Shown here piece after piece: positions 1 through 13,000 of a DNA stretch of 64,000 nucleotides. Within the stretch, counting starts at the first letter, position 1. Each line of letters opens with the position of its first letter. Made by a program: the position numbers and the translations under genes. Under the pieces are notes generated by a model, which saw nothing but the letters and a program-made list of their open reading frames with translations, made no database searches and was not told the DNA's origin. Source of the DNA: Manihot esculenta (taxonomy: Eukaryota > Streptophyta > Magnoliopsida > Malpighiales > Euphorbiaceae); contig NC_035170.2 of the NCBI RefSeq assembly GCF_001659605.2, positions 10,900,817 through 10,964,816 on the forward strand, in the 5' to 3' direction.

Positions 1-346
1 GAGAAGCAGTGGAGCAACAAAATTAGCTCACAACAAGGATTTTTGTTTCCATCCTTCGTATTTTCAATTAATCAAATAATGTACGTCTAATACATTATTT
101 CTACATTATTATATTTTTCTTATTTTATATATTAGTTTGTATATTTTATAAACTAGTTTATGTATTTGTATATGATTTAATGTATATTAAAAGCATAAAA
201 TAATTAAAAAAATGTAAAATTTTCATAATCAATTCTTCTATTTTCATTTAGATATTTAGACAAAGTAAGGGCACTAAAAAGACATATTAATTCACATTCG
301 ATGTATTATATCAACATAGAGATATATATATATATGTATAGATATA

Positions 347-377
<31 letters not shown>

Positions 378-860
378 TATAAGAAGGCAAATAAATAAGA
401 CTTCTTTTATATTTTTAAAATCAAAAAATTTTAATTTTCCCCGGTCCATATTTCGAATAGAAATTAGATGTTGCCATCAAAGATGGAACTTTATTCACAG
501 ATGATGAACAGTTCAATCCATCCAATTCAACACAAGTGGGCATACAGTTCAGAGTATAATGAAAATTTATCCGCAAAGAATACCTATAACTGATCACTTT
601 TAGAATATTTTAAAAATTGTGCACTGGGGAAATTTAGAATAAGAAAAAAAAAGGTTAATGACATTATTATTAGAAGCATGAAAAAGTGTAGGTAAATACA
701 TCCAGCATAACATCTATCAAGTTGAAGAACAATTCTACAGATTGCTGTACCATGTGATCATATAATTCCCATCCAGCTCAAAGAACATTAAATGACAGTA
801 GATCATTTGAGAGAAAATAATGATAACAACAATTAGGAAAGAAGCAAATCAATTTCTTAC
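1..860. other. Partial intron 11 of the ARF-GAP gene, AT-rich
   Basis: I checked both strands for the expected PH-domain start and found nothing convincing. The stretch is AT-rich intron sequence with one microsatellite. Confidence 0.6.
321..381. repeat. Compound (AT)n-(GT)n-(AT)n microsatellite
   Basis: Alternating AT, an uninterrupted GT run at about 346-367 and then AT again are read directly from the sequence. It lies inside intron 11 and should be length-polymorphic. Confidence 0.9.
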
Positions 861-1076
861 TTCTCCATTTGCAGCGGACTGCATAATAGCTTCTATGCTT
901 TTATTAGAGGTCATACCAACAACACGAATGCCATCAGCACTGGTCGAGGGTTCTAAATCGCTAGAAGCAAGATTACTGTTGAACTCGGCTTGGGTCCTGA
1001 ATTCCTGAATTCGTTTTGCAAGTTTATCTTGCTCAACATTGGATAGCTCTTTTGTTTGTTGTGCATATGTTAATAC
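861..1076 (-). CDS. ARF-GAP exon 11 (last in window)
   Basis: The 72 codons start [20 protein letters not shown], continue [12 protein letters not shown], and end in a Ser/Asn-rich linker finishing MQSAANGE. The acceptor is CAG|GT and the donor GAA|GTAAGA. It ends the BAR domain and leads towards the PH domain, whose exon is not between 1 and 860. Confidence 0.92.
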
Positions 1077-4000
1077 CTGCTTTAGGACAACCAGTTCTTT
1101 ATCACAAAATATGTTTTCCTCAAGGAAGCCTTGTCAGAGTTGTTCAAATTTAATTACCGAGGGAAAGGTAAAACTTCTCAACAAGGTGTTGAGCATTGTT
1201 GAGCATACAAAACTAGTAGTGACAAGACATACATCAGCATACATCAAGTAGATCATGTAAATCAACAAAAAGTACTAGAGACCATAACTAAATTAATCAA
1301 AATCTCTGAATTGTAGTTAATTAAATACTTGCACTTGTGTACTTCCAGCAAGGCTTTTAAATAATGGAATCAGAAATATTATAGCAGAATTGGACTGAAT
1401 CTTACAGAATCAACTACTGCTACGGCAAAAATAGTTTAATTCTAAACTAGAGAGTGAATCTCACTCTGTTTGTTTTCTTTCACTGAGGCTTTGTCCTCCT
1501 TTCTCTGCCGCGTGCATCGGTCATCTCCTGGCCCGTCTGGATGGGGGACGACCCTCCTCACCACCCGAAGAAGTGGGTTTGCCCTCTCCTCCATCCTTTG
1601 GATGGGTGTAAATATTTCTTTTTGGGTTGTTTCTTTGCAGATCCACGCTTAAGTAAGAGGGTTTCCAAGGAGATCTGCTCATTGGGTTTCTGTTTTCATC
1701 TTTTTCTTTGTGTTGTGTGGTTTTCAGCCCGTGCATGTCTTCGTCAGTGCCTTTGTTGCCATCTTCAGAGCGGCAACAGAGTTTTCTTGAGTCATCACCA
1801 TGCGTTTCAGTTCCAGGGAGGGGTCCAATGCTTGGTTGATGGGCATCTCCAGGGTCATATGCTTCTTTCCTTCAAGCCGACCCTAAAGGCTAAGATCTAG
1901 TGGATGAGCTCTGCCTATTTCCTTGGATATTTTTGGGGACTGTTTTGTTTGGCCTTTCGGTTCTTGCTCTTGATCTCCTTGCTATGGATTTGGATGGTTG
2001 CTCTACTTGGTTTGGGAGTGTTTTTTATGTTTCTTCCCCCTCATCTACATCTCTGTAAAGCGTGAATCTTGTGCTTTAGTATGGATGGTTAGACCCGTTC
2101 ATCTTCATCTCCCTTTCTCAGCAAAAATCCCAGTTGGCATAATGTTGCTTCAGTTCCCTGCTTTTTGGCTTAGACCCATTTAGTTTTAAGGTTTCTGTTT
2201 TTGTTGTTGACTTATTTGCTGATTTCTATTGATATATGATTTAATTTGATTTGATTACTAATTCTAAGCATAGATTAGGATCCTTAATTATCATTGTACT
2301 TATTTCATTATTTGCTTCCTTTTTAATCGTTATTCTTTATATATGAATAGTTATGTAAATCACTTGGTCAAGGTCTTGATTGTTGTTTATCAAGACTAGA
2401 GGTCTGCAAGGCTATGTCATTGGTAATAAGAAGCAAACTGAATAAAAATGATCCATATTTTCCTCAATGGGACTTGTATAATTGTCTCGTTATAATATGG
2501 TTATTTAACTCCATACAACCAATATTTCTAAGTCCTATATGTTACTTGATACTGCTGCAAAGATATGAAAGGCTTTGTCCTTGACTTATTCCAAGACTGG
2601 AAATGATTCTCAAATTTATGATATTCGGAATAAGATCCATGGTACCAAGTAAGGAGAAATGACCGTCACCCAATTTTATTTTGAGATATGTGGCTTATTG
2701 CAAGAGTTTGATTACTATCAGCACATCTAGGCAAACTGTATAGGAGATGTGCAGTCAAATTTCGGAAAATGATTGAAAATGAGCGCGTCTATGAATTTCT
2801 TGCAGGCTTGAATAATGAATATGATCTAATCTGGGTCCAAGTTTTGGATAAAGACCTTTTCCATTCACTAGAAGAGACACAAGCCTATGTTCAACAAGAG
2901 GAAAGTTGTCGACATGCTATACTCTGTACTGCACCAATTGAAAAGGCAAGGTTAGCTATTAGTTTGAGCACACCGTAACCTTTTAATTCTGAGAAAGATT
3001 ACCTGCACCGTGACTATTGTAGGAAAACGAGACATACTAAGAAGACTTACTAGAAGTTACATAGTGGTACCGCTAGAAGCCGTAGAGGGAAACGAGGTAC
3101 CTCTAGAGCTCAAGCTAATTTATCAAAAACTATGGAAAAACCCTTTAAGAAGATAACAGCTGCTGAGTTCCTTTCCTCCTCTAGTGCCACACCTAACTTT
3201 GTGAAGTCAAATAATGCTTTCTCATTTATTTTCCTTTCTCTAACCAAAGACTGTCAGAATTCTTAATAGCTTTTTTACTCCTATATTAAGAAAAGGTTAT
3301 GTTATTTGTACACGTAATATTAAATTATCATTTATCCTTCGTGTTCCCCGTTTTTCTGTCAATATTTTATCTGTCAATGCTCTTAATAGTAAAATTGAAT
3401 TCTTATCTGATCATTGTATTATTTCGGACCTTTTTACAGGGAAGAGGATTTGCAATGGTTGACTGCATGATGACTTATACATGTTGGAAGGTGATTCATG
3501 TTCTATGGTATCTCAAGCCTACTTTAGAGAAAATAAGGATGTCAATAAGGAAATAGTACAGTGGAAAAGGCGGTTAGGGCATCTATCACTTTTTATTTTA
3601 GAAAGTTTGGTTCTTTATTTTGTGACGCTCATGAGTATGCGAAGCACACTAGAACCTCTTATCCTTTAAGTCATAATAAAAGCAAAATTCCTTTTGTGAC
3701 TATTCATTCTGATGTATGGAGACCTGCTCAAACTATTTCCTCCTTATCTGGCAATCGATGGATTGTCACTTTTATTGATTGTTGCACTTGGATGATTTGG
3801 GTATATTTGATAAAAGCTAAAAGTGATGTCTTTTTTTATTTTTAATCTTTTCACAAGATATTTTGTACTCAATTGGATACTAAGGTGAAAATTTTGAGAA
3901 CTGATAATGGAAGATATGACAATGGAAGATAATATATGGATAGTGGGTTGTCTGCTTATTTGGAGTCTAATGAGATAGTACACCAAACAAGTTGTTCTTC

Positions 4001-7000
4001 TACTAGTGCACAAAATGGGGTTGTTGAAAAGAAAAACAGGCATCTATTGGAGGTAGCTCGATCTCTTTTATTCACCATGAACCTATCCAAAGCATATTAG
4101 GGAGATGCAGTCCTTGTATCTAGTTATCTTATCAATTGAATGCCCCTCAAGACCCTCAACTTTATGAGTCTTTTTCAGATTCTACAAAAAAAAAATTCAT
4201 ACATTGTTCCACTAAAAGTATTTGGGTGTGTTTGTTTTGTCCATACTAGAACGGCGCGGGAAAGTTGGATCCAAAGGTCCTTAAATGTGTGTTTGTTGGG
4301 TATTCTCCAACCAACACAGAAATGATACAGTTGTTATCACCCTCCATTTGGGAACTACTTTGTCAATATGGATGTTACTTTCAAAGAAACTCAACCCTAC
4401 TTCAATACTATCCACTCACCTCTTCAGGAGGAGAATAATGAGCAAGAAGAGGTGATCTCTAATTTTATGATTCTGAATGATCCAATTTAGAGGGAGAATT
4501 CTAGTAGACAGAGGGAGACATTTAATCAGGGGGAGAGAATTGTACGTTTAGATAAGCCAGATTTAAGGAGATATACAACAAGAGACCAAGCAGAAGAAGC
4601 CATTATGCAGCCCACTTAGAGTCAAGAAGCTTTCTCTTCTTCTGGTGAGTCACTCTCAACTCTTGAATGCTCCAATGATTTAAATAAACAGATCGCACAA
4701 GGAAAAAGTGTCAGATCTTGTACTTATGAATCCTTGTCTCCCTCCTATAGAGACTTTGTCTTGTCTATTTCCTCTGTGTCTATCCTACAAGATTGGAAGG
4801 AAGCTCTCAAAGATCCTAAATGAAAGGGAGCAATGATTGAAGAGATAAAAGCACTGGCAAAAAATGAGACGTAGGAGCTTGTCGCTCTCCCACCAGGAAG
4901 GAAACTAGTTGGCTGTAAGTGGTATTCACAGCAAAACACAAAGCTGATGACACAATTGGACAGTTTAAGGCCAAATTGGTTGCTAAAGGTTTCACCCAAA
5001 CCTATGGACTATATTATCGAAAGACATTTATTGCAGTTGCAAAAAATGATTCAATCAGAGTCTTATTATCTTGTGCAACCAAGTTAACTTACAACAGTTT
5101 GATGTGAAGAATGCATTCATCCATGGAGATTTAGAGGAAGAGATGTTCATGGAGATCCCTCCTGAGTTTGCTGATGAGAAGACACAAGGAAAGGTGTACA
5201 AATTAAAAAAGGTTTTATATAGGCTAAAACAATCTCCCAGAGCTTGGTTTGACAAGTTTAGCAGAGCCATGATATCCTTTCATTATCAATATAGCAATGT
5301 TGATCATGCTCTATTTATTAAACATCACAAGGATAAGTTCATTCTTCTTATTGTGTATATTGAAGATATTGTGATGACAGGTGATGACAAATAGGAAATG
5401 GCTCAACTAAAAAAATTATTGGCTTAAGAATTTGAAATCAAAGGTCTAGGAAAGCTTCAATATTTCCTAGGTATTGAGGTGGCCAGATCAGAACTTTATC
5501 TTTTGAAAGAAACAGATATATTGGGGTGTAAACCAACAGAATCTCCTATTAAAATAATAACAAAATGCAAGCAGGAACTAGTGAGTCCCTGGGCATTGGA
5601 AGATACCGCAGATTGGTAGGGATGTTGATTTATCTCTCATACACTCGACTGAACATGGCCTATGCTGTTAGCTTAGTCAACCAATTCATGCATGACTCTC
5701 GCGAGACTCATATGCATGACACTCGACTGAACATAGACTCATATTTAGATCATTAATGGGCTCAAGGTTTAGGGATGATTAATGGGCTAAAGAGTATATT
5801 CTGGGGAATTTCAATCTTATTTGTTACAAAAAGGGATTCTTAATCAGTCTTCCTGTATTGACACTCCTTCATAGAATGGAGTTGCTGAAAGAAAAAATCG
5901 ACAACTTCTTGAAGTAGCCAGAGCCCTCTTATTCCGAACGAAAGAACCTAAATGCTTTTGGACTGATGTTGTATCTATGTTTTTTTTTTATCAATCGCAT
6001 GCCCACCTCCGTCCTTCATGGTGATATCCCTTATAACATTTTGTTTCCCAATAAATCTTTGTTTTCTATTGAGCCACGTATCTATGGTTGTACTTGTTTT
6101 GTTCATGATGTTCGTCCACAGGTTACTAAATTGAATCCCAAATCACTCAAATGTGTCTTTCTTGGGTACTCTCGACTTCAAAAAGGGTATCGTTGTTTTT
6201 CTCAAGATCTTAATTGGTACCTTGTATCTGCTGATGTAAAATTCTTTGAGTCCACTCCATTCTTTCTGCCATCATCTGTTTATGACACTCAAGGGGAGGA
6301 AGATGACCTCTTGTTATACATTGTTCGCTCTGTGTCTCCTCAGACTCTTTCTGCACCTTCCGCTCATATGCCAGGTCGCCCTCCCATTTATCATGTTTAT
6401 TCTAGACGCTTAGAGGACTCTAACTCCGCTCCGCTGCCAGCTTCTTCGTCAACAGATCCTACTCCCACCGATCCTTCACCGTCTGATTTGGATTTGCCCA
6501 TTACTCTTCGCAAAGGTAAACGTACTTGCACCCATCCCATTTCGTCTTTTGTCCCTTATGGTCTGTTGAGTAGAAGATTTGAGAGAAAATGCATGATAAT
6601 TCCCATCAAGCCAATTGGGGTATATATACTACTTACAAGAGTACATACTAGGCAAGAAAATAAATTAATTCCCTAATTATAGCCTAATCATATCCCAATC
6701 ATATCACACAATCATATCCCTAATTATCACTACAAATCTAGGCTATTTACAGAAATAATCTCAATATATAGAAATAATCTCAACATGGTCAATTATCCTC
6801 TTCTTCTCATTGTTTTGCCACTGCTTTAGATTCTATTTCAGTCCTCAAAACTATTATTGAGAATTTATCCCATCCTAGTTGGCATGCTACAATAGAAGAG
6901 GAAATGATGGCCCTAGACACTAATGGTACTTGGGAGTTGATGTCCTTGCCCCCAGGAAAGTGGGCTATCGGGTGTAAATAGATGTTTGCAGTGAAAATAA

Positions 7001-10000
7001 ACATTGATGGATCTGTTGCTCGCCTCAAAGCCCGTTTAGTGGCCAAAGGTTATGCTCAAACTTATGGTGTTGACTATTATGATACCTTCTCTCCAGTTGC
7101 CAAGCTCGCATCTATTCGATTGTTTATTTCCTTCACAACTACACATGATTGGCCTTTGCATCAACTGGCTATTAAAAATGTTTTTCTCCATGGTGACCTT
7201 CAGGAGGAGGTTTATATTGAGCAACCACCTGGTTTTGTTGCTTAGGAGGAGTTAGGCAAGATTTGTAGACTTCGAAAATCCCTCCATGGCTTGAAACAGA
7301 GTCCTCGAGCATGGTTTGGCAGGTTTAGTGAGGTGGTCCAACAGTTTGGAACGAAGATGAGTAAGTGTGATCACTCAGTGTTTTATAGAAATTCTGATAG
7401 TGGAGTAATTCTGCTTGTAGTATATGTGGATGATATTGTTATCACAGGAAGTGACGTTGATGGCATTACATCCCTAAAAGAACTTCTCAAAACACAATTT
7501 CATAGAAAGGATTTGGGCTCCTTGAAATATTTTTTAGACATCGAAGTTATGCGGTTTAAGAAAGGCATTTTCTTATCTCAAAGAAAATATGTTTTTGATT
7601 TATTGGCAAAAACAGGAAAATTGGGTGCTAAGCCTTGTAGTGCATCAATGACCCCTAATCTTCAACTTACCACAGAAAACAATGAGCCATTTGCAGATCC
7701 TGAAATGTATAGAAGATTAGTTGGCAAGCTAAATTATTTGACGGTAACTCATCCTGATATTGCATATTCAGTGAGTGTGGTAAGTCAGTTTATGTCCTCT
7801 CCTACTGTTGCTCAGTAGGATGCTCTGGGACAGATTATTTGCTACTTGAAAGGGGCTCCAAGACGAGGTCTCTTCTATGGTAATCATGGGCACTCAAATA
7901 TTGAATGTTTTTCTGATGTTGATTGGGCAGGCTGGAAGGTTGATAGAAGATCAACCAATGGATATTATGTTTTTGTGGGAGGTAACCTAGTCTCATGGAC
8001 AAGTACGAAGCAAAATGTAATCTCTCGTTCTAGTGCTGAATCTGAATATCGAGCCATGGCACAAGCCGTATGTGAAGTCTTGTGGGTGCATCAACTGTTG
8101 GAAGAGGTTGAGTTCGCAAATTCACTGCCTGCTAAGTTCTGGTGTGATAATCATGCAGCTATCCACATTGCCTCCAATCCAGTATTTCATGATAGGACTA
8201 AACACATCGAGATTGACTGTCACTTTGTTCGTGAGAAGATCCAACAAAAGATAATCTCAACAGGACATATCCGAACGGGAGAACAACTAGAAGATATCTT
8301 CACTAAGGCTCTAAATGGGACTCGAGTTGATTATATATGTAATAAGTTGGACATGATTAACATTTATGCTCTAACTTGAGGGAGAGTGTTATAGGTTATA
8401 GGAAGTAATTATGTTAATATAGGAAGTAAATATTGATAGATGTATTAGTTGCTTAATCTTAGGAATCGCATGATCATATGTTTGATTTCCTTTCCTTTCT
8501 AGATGCGATCTCTCATATATAAATATGTTGTAATCTCTATTAAAGGAGATGTGATCTCTCATATATAAATATGTTGTAATCTCTATTGTAATAGATAACA
8601 AATATTATCTTTCTACATAGTAGTGGCACACCAACACCAAAGGGAGAACAAAATAGTCTATAAATTAAGCACCAGCAAAAGTGCAATCAAACAGCAACTC
8701 ATTAAGATGCGTCAAAGACCTCAAGGCAATGTCAAGGAAGAAAACAAATGACGAGACCGTCAAACGGACTGTTCCACACCGATTAGTGGGACATCTGGAG
8801 AAAAAAAGAATTTGCACATGAAGCGTCAGTGCGCCACTCACTAGTCAACTAGTGACTAGGCATCATGGGCAGACTTGCCCAAAAAGACCACCCTCAAACA
8901 GTCACCTCAGGTCACAGTGACAATGGCAAAGGAAAAGAACAGGAAAAAAAAAATGCAAAAGTTTCATGAAAACTCTGGTACCATGTTAAGATTTAGAAAG
9001 AACAGAAGGAAGAAAAAAAAAAAAGGAGAGGAACGGAAGAACCTCAAAGGGCTAATCCTTTACTCTTCATTTCTTTATGCTTGATAGAAATAAAAGAGTA
9101 CATTTATATACAAATATTCCTAAAATCACTCTAACTAATCCCTAAAATTATGTTACATATTTATATACAAACATCCCTAAATAGGAATATATATGTATTT
9201 GGCTTTCCATAACCTTTCCATTGTGTTGGAGCAAAGAATCTCATCAATTCTAACAAATAGGTCCAGATCAAATCAAAAAATGCCAAGTGAGTATGATATT
9301 GAATATGCACCCACATCTAGCTATGCCCTTTGCCTAAGGATCACCTTTGATGACTCGAAAATAGTATATGAACTTAATTTTCCATGATAAAAATAAAAAT
9401 GAGTTATTTGCCAAAAAAAAAAATCCTTAATAACTTTGTTGCTTTTTAAAATTGTTTTGGTCCTCTCTTACTCTCTGCTTTATCTTTCAAACTAACAAGA
9501 CAAGGCTATGAAGATAGTGGCCAAATTATCAAACTAAATTTGAACGTGCAATCTCTCACCTGGTGAATAAATGGCTCCATTTGGCTAAATAAGTCATACC
9601 CCTAAATCAGAAGGAAAAAAATCAATTCAGTCGCACAGAAGTGAGCATTCAAAGCATATAAAATGGAGATGGTGTCTAGCAGACAATAAAATCAGACCAG
9701 CTTAAAATATCTCAGATGAGCATCCATAATTGCACTTATAGATTCCAAGAACTCGTACTTCTTTTTTGTTTCAATGTTCATGAGTGCGCTAACCTGAGCT
9801 CCTTAACCCAAAGAAACAAGATCATTAGAAGCAGTAAGATCAAAGAGAACATTAGAGAAGCTATATAGAAAATCATAAATGCACACTAGATTAAAGCGGC
9901 TTCGCTCAAATGCAGACTTGGAATTCTTCAAACCCTGTCAAAATTTGAAGGACAAAGTCATTCACTTCACCAAAAAGTACACATTTTTTTAAAAATTAAT

Positions 10001-13000
10001 TACAGAGGAAAAGAGAAGAAAAAATAAATGTACGATGTTTCAAAAATAATAGAATTGAACCAGAAAACATTGCCCAAAACAATGGGTGGCAAACATCATA
10101 TTAAGATATTTAACCCATTTGTTTCACCACCTTTTGCAAAACTGCCAAATTGTATCGAGTTTTGACTTGGTGCAACCAATATACACCATTCCATACAAAA
10201 GGCTGTTAGAATCATTTACAAATTAAGGGGTTCCAAGTTCCAACTCAATCAGTCAAGAAGTGATCAAGCATTAAAAAGGTTTCACATATATACACATATA
10301 TAAACACAATTTAAGCACTACAAAAATAAATCACAAAGGCCTAATGTTGCCCAACATATAGTCCATTACCTACAGTGGAGCAGTTTTGGTGTTGCAGTAT
10401 TTTAAATTTTTCAGCATCATAACTCCTGAATTTGAACTTTACAAGTTGTTTAAGATTTAATGTTGTACAAATATAACCAGTGACTTTTAAGAGGAAATGG
10501 GAGGCATAGAAGAGAAGATTTGAAGAAGTGAAACATATGAAGCGAAAGAATGAACCTAAACGGAATCCACAGAACAAAAAATAAGAGCAATCACAATAAA
10601 GGTTGTCTTGCATCATATCTACAGAAGACACAAATATGGAATTTTAATTAGTTAGTTCCAACTTCCAACGAGTTCCAGGACAAAGCTCTATAAAGCAAAT
10701 GAAAAACATCTCTAGTAAGTCTGTAATCCTAGTTATAACTATAAAATAACAAAAAAAAAGAGCCAAAAATGATTTAATGATCAGATATCCAACTTCTACT
10801 CAGCAATCAGTTGACAGAAATTTGACACAAAATCAAGAAAATAAAATAAAAATGAGGGAATCTGAAAATAACAAGAATAATATTTATTAGCAAATTCTAA
10901 TGATGACCATCATCATTTGAATCATTTTTTACCTACACCATCGTATTTGTTTTCATCATTTGTAAATAGAATGAAATAAGATTAATTGCATTATGAAAGA
11001 AAAACCAAACATCTAACATTGTTCAGAAAAGAAGGGCACACCTCTTCTTGTTCTTCAATAATATCTCCACGAGTATTTTTCTTCAAAGATGCAAACTTTT
11101 CACGTGACTGCCAAATAAACAAATACTAAGCATCACTACTGATAAGTTCTAAAACCAATTACAATAAATTTTAAATAATATAATAACATTAAGATAACAT
11201 TTCCCAATATAAAGCACCAGATATGGATTGCTTAACAGAATTTACATGCATCTATTTTTAACAGACACAAGTGAATCACATTTATAAAGACTCAGCACTA
11301 AATCCAAGACTTTTCTTTAAGATGTTTTGCTTGATGCTCCTACCATGCAAGCCACCCTTCAAAATGAGGCTTCTTATACTGAATGCTAAACCCTAGGCTG
11401 ATTTTGACAAAAAAATCACCAAGAGAAACCTCAGTAAGGTGTTAATTGGAATGACTTGTAAACTATAAACTTGACAAGTTAATGAATTAAGTTGAGAATT
11501 CATTTGAGTAGCCCCAAAAGATCAGGCGGTATTGTGAAATTTACCCTTTCTTTTGTTCCGATAACAGAAATTTGATTGAGAAAGAAAAAGGGAATGCATT
11601 GTGAAACATGGTTTTATATAACAGCCATTACAGTAATGTAAAAGCCATTAAATACAGCTTTTGAAGGCTCATTTAATTGTTATTTATGTTGAATAATGGC
11701 AGAAAAAAAATGTATGTGAAATGGCTGTTGCATTTGTGATGCAACACAGCTAAGTAACACTCACATACACACTTGTGAGAAAGAACAGGTATGAGAAAAA
11801 TTCTCTGTTGTAAAATTAGCCTAATTAGGATAGGAATAAAACTCTATAATTTAGTAAGACAACTTCCACCAAAATATAAATAAACTAATCCTAAGAAGAT
11901 TTACAAAATAGCTTCCTAAATAAAATGAAGAACTCTTAAACTAATCTAGAAATAGTAGAAAACTTAAATAAGAAGTCTAATAACATAAGAATAAAAAAAA
12001 AAAAAAAAAGAAATTTCAGTCAAAGTAGGAGACAGCAAGAACTCCCAGCCAAAATAGGAGACAGCTGCTGCCTCTTAGAGTCAAGCACGCCCACTTAATT
12101 TCTCCACATCAATCTCCTCCGCTCTCGACCTCAAAATGAAGCCATTAGTAGGATGCAAAGGCTCATCCATAGAATGGAAAGGATACAATTCAACAACATT
12201 AAAGATCCTTGAGATTCCTAAACTTTCCAGCAAATCAACAACATAGGCATTCTCATTGATCTTGTGAACAATCACAGAAAGACCATACTTCTTTGGTTTC
12301 AGCTTGTGATAAGTGTCCACTAGAAATCTTTCATGCCTTAGAAACACCATTACCTTGTCTCCAACTTCAAATATCAACAGCATCCTTATACTTCTTGTTA
12401 GTCTCTTCAAACTTTTATTTTACTTCTTAATGCACCTATTCAGCCATGTCCTTTGTTGTCACATTCTTTTCTTCCATATTTGGTATGTCCACAAAGTCAA
12501 GTGCATGTTGAGGCATTTTAATATAGACTACTGAAAATGGTGATCTTCCAATAGCAGTATGGACAGCACTATTCTAGGCAAATTTAGCTTGTGGTAAAGC
12601 AACATCCCACTGCTTTGGCTTATCCCCACAAATGCTTTGTGTTGACTTATGTGCTGATTTCTAGTGACTTGATTTGATTATTGACTCTAGGCACAAATTA
12701 GGATCCTTAATTATCTTTGTAATTATTGGTTTCCTTTTTAGTTCTAATCCTTTGTGTATAAATAGGCATATAAATTACTTTTAAAAATTAAGAGAGAAAT
12801 ACAAACATATACTCGGAAATTCTCCAAATTCATCATGGTATTAGAGCATTGATTCTGATTTAGTACTCAATTTCTACCAATTTTGGCAATTTCTCCCAAA
12901 AACGCTAACTCACCCATTTTAGTACTCTCCCACCTAGACCCTTCTTCCACCCTCACCGACACCATCAAAGCCGTCAGAACCTCCTCGCCGGCCGATCCGT

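Larger units (their letters stand above)
5795..8617 (+). mobile_element. 5'-truncated Ty1/copia, family 2 (integrase end, RT, RNase H, 3' LTR)
   Basis: It starts inside the integrase, aligning with 34150 onward of element D. The integrase-to-RT linker (6000-6560) contains FGCTCFV-like and CVFLGYS blocks. It is broken by a solo LTR, then RT resumes at 6800 with [56 protein letters not shown] and [11 protein letters not shown]. The RNase H region (7846-8379) has [45 protein letters not shown] and [12 protein letters not shown]. In-frame stops (for example at 6979, 7243 and 7816) inactivate it. The PPT GAGGGAGAG precedes the 3' LTR at 8387. Confidence 0.88.

Noticed and set aside
1541..1900. 119-codon plus-strand frame in the GC-richer block
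   Set aside because: There is no recognisable motif and it starts mid-block; stops are rare there because of composition.
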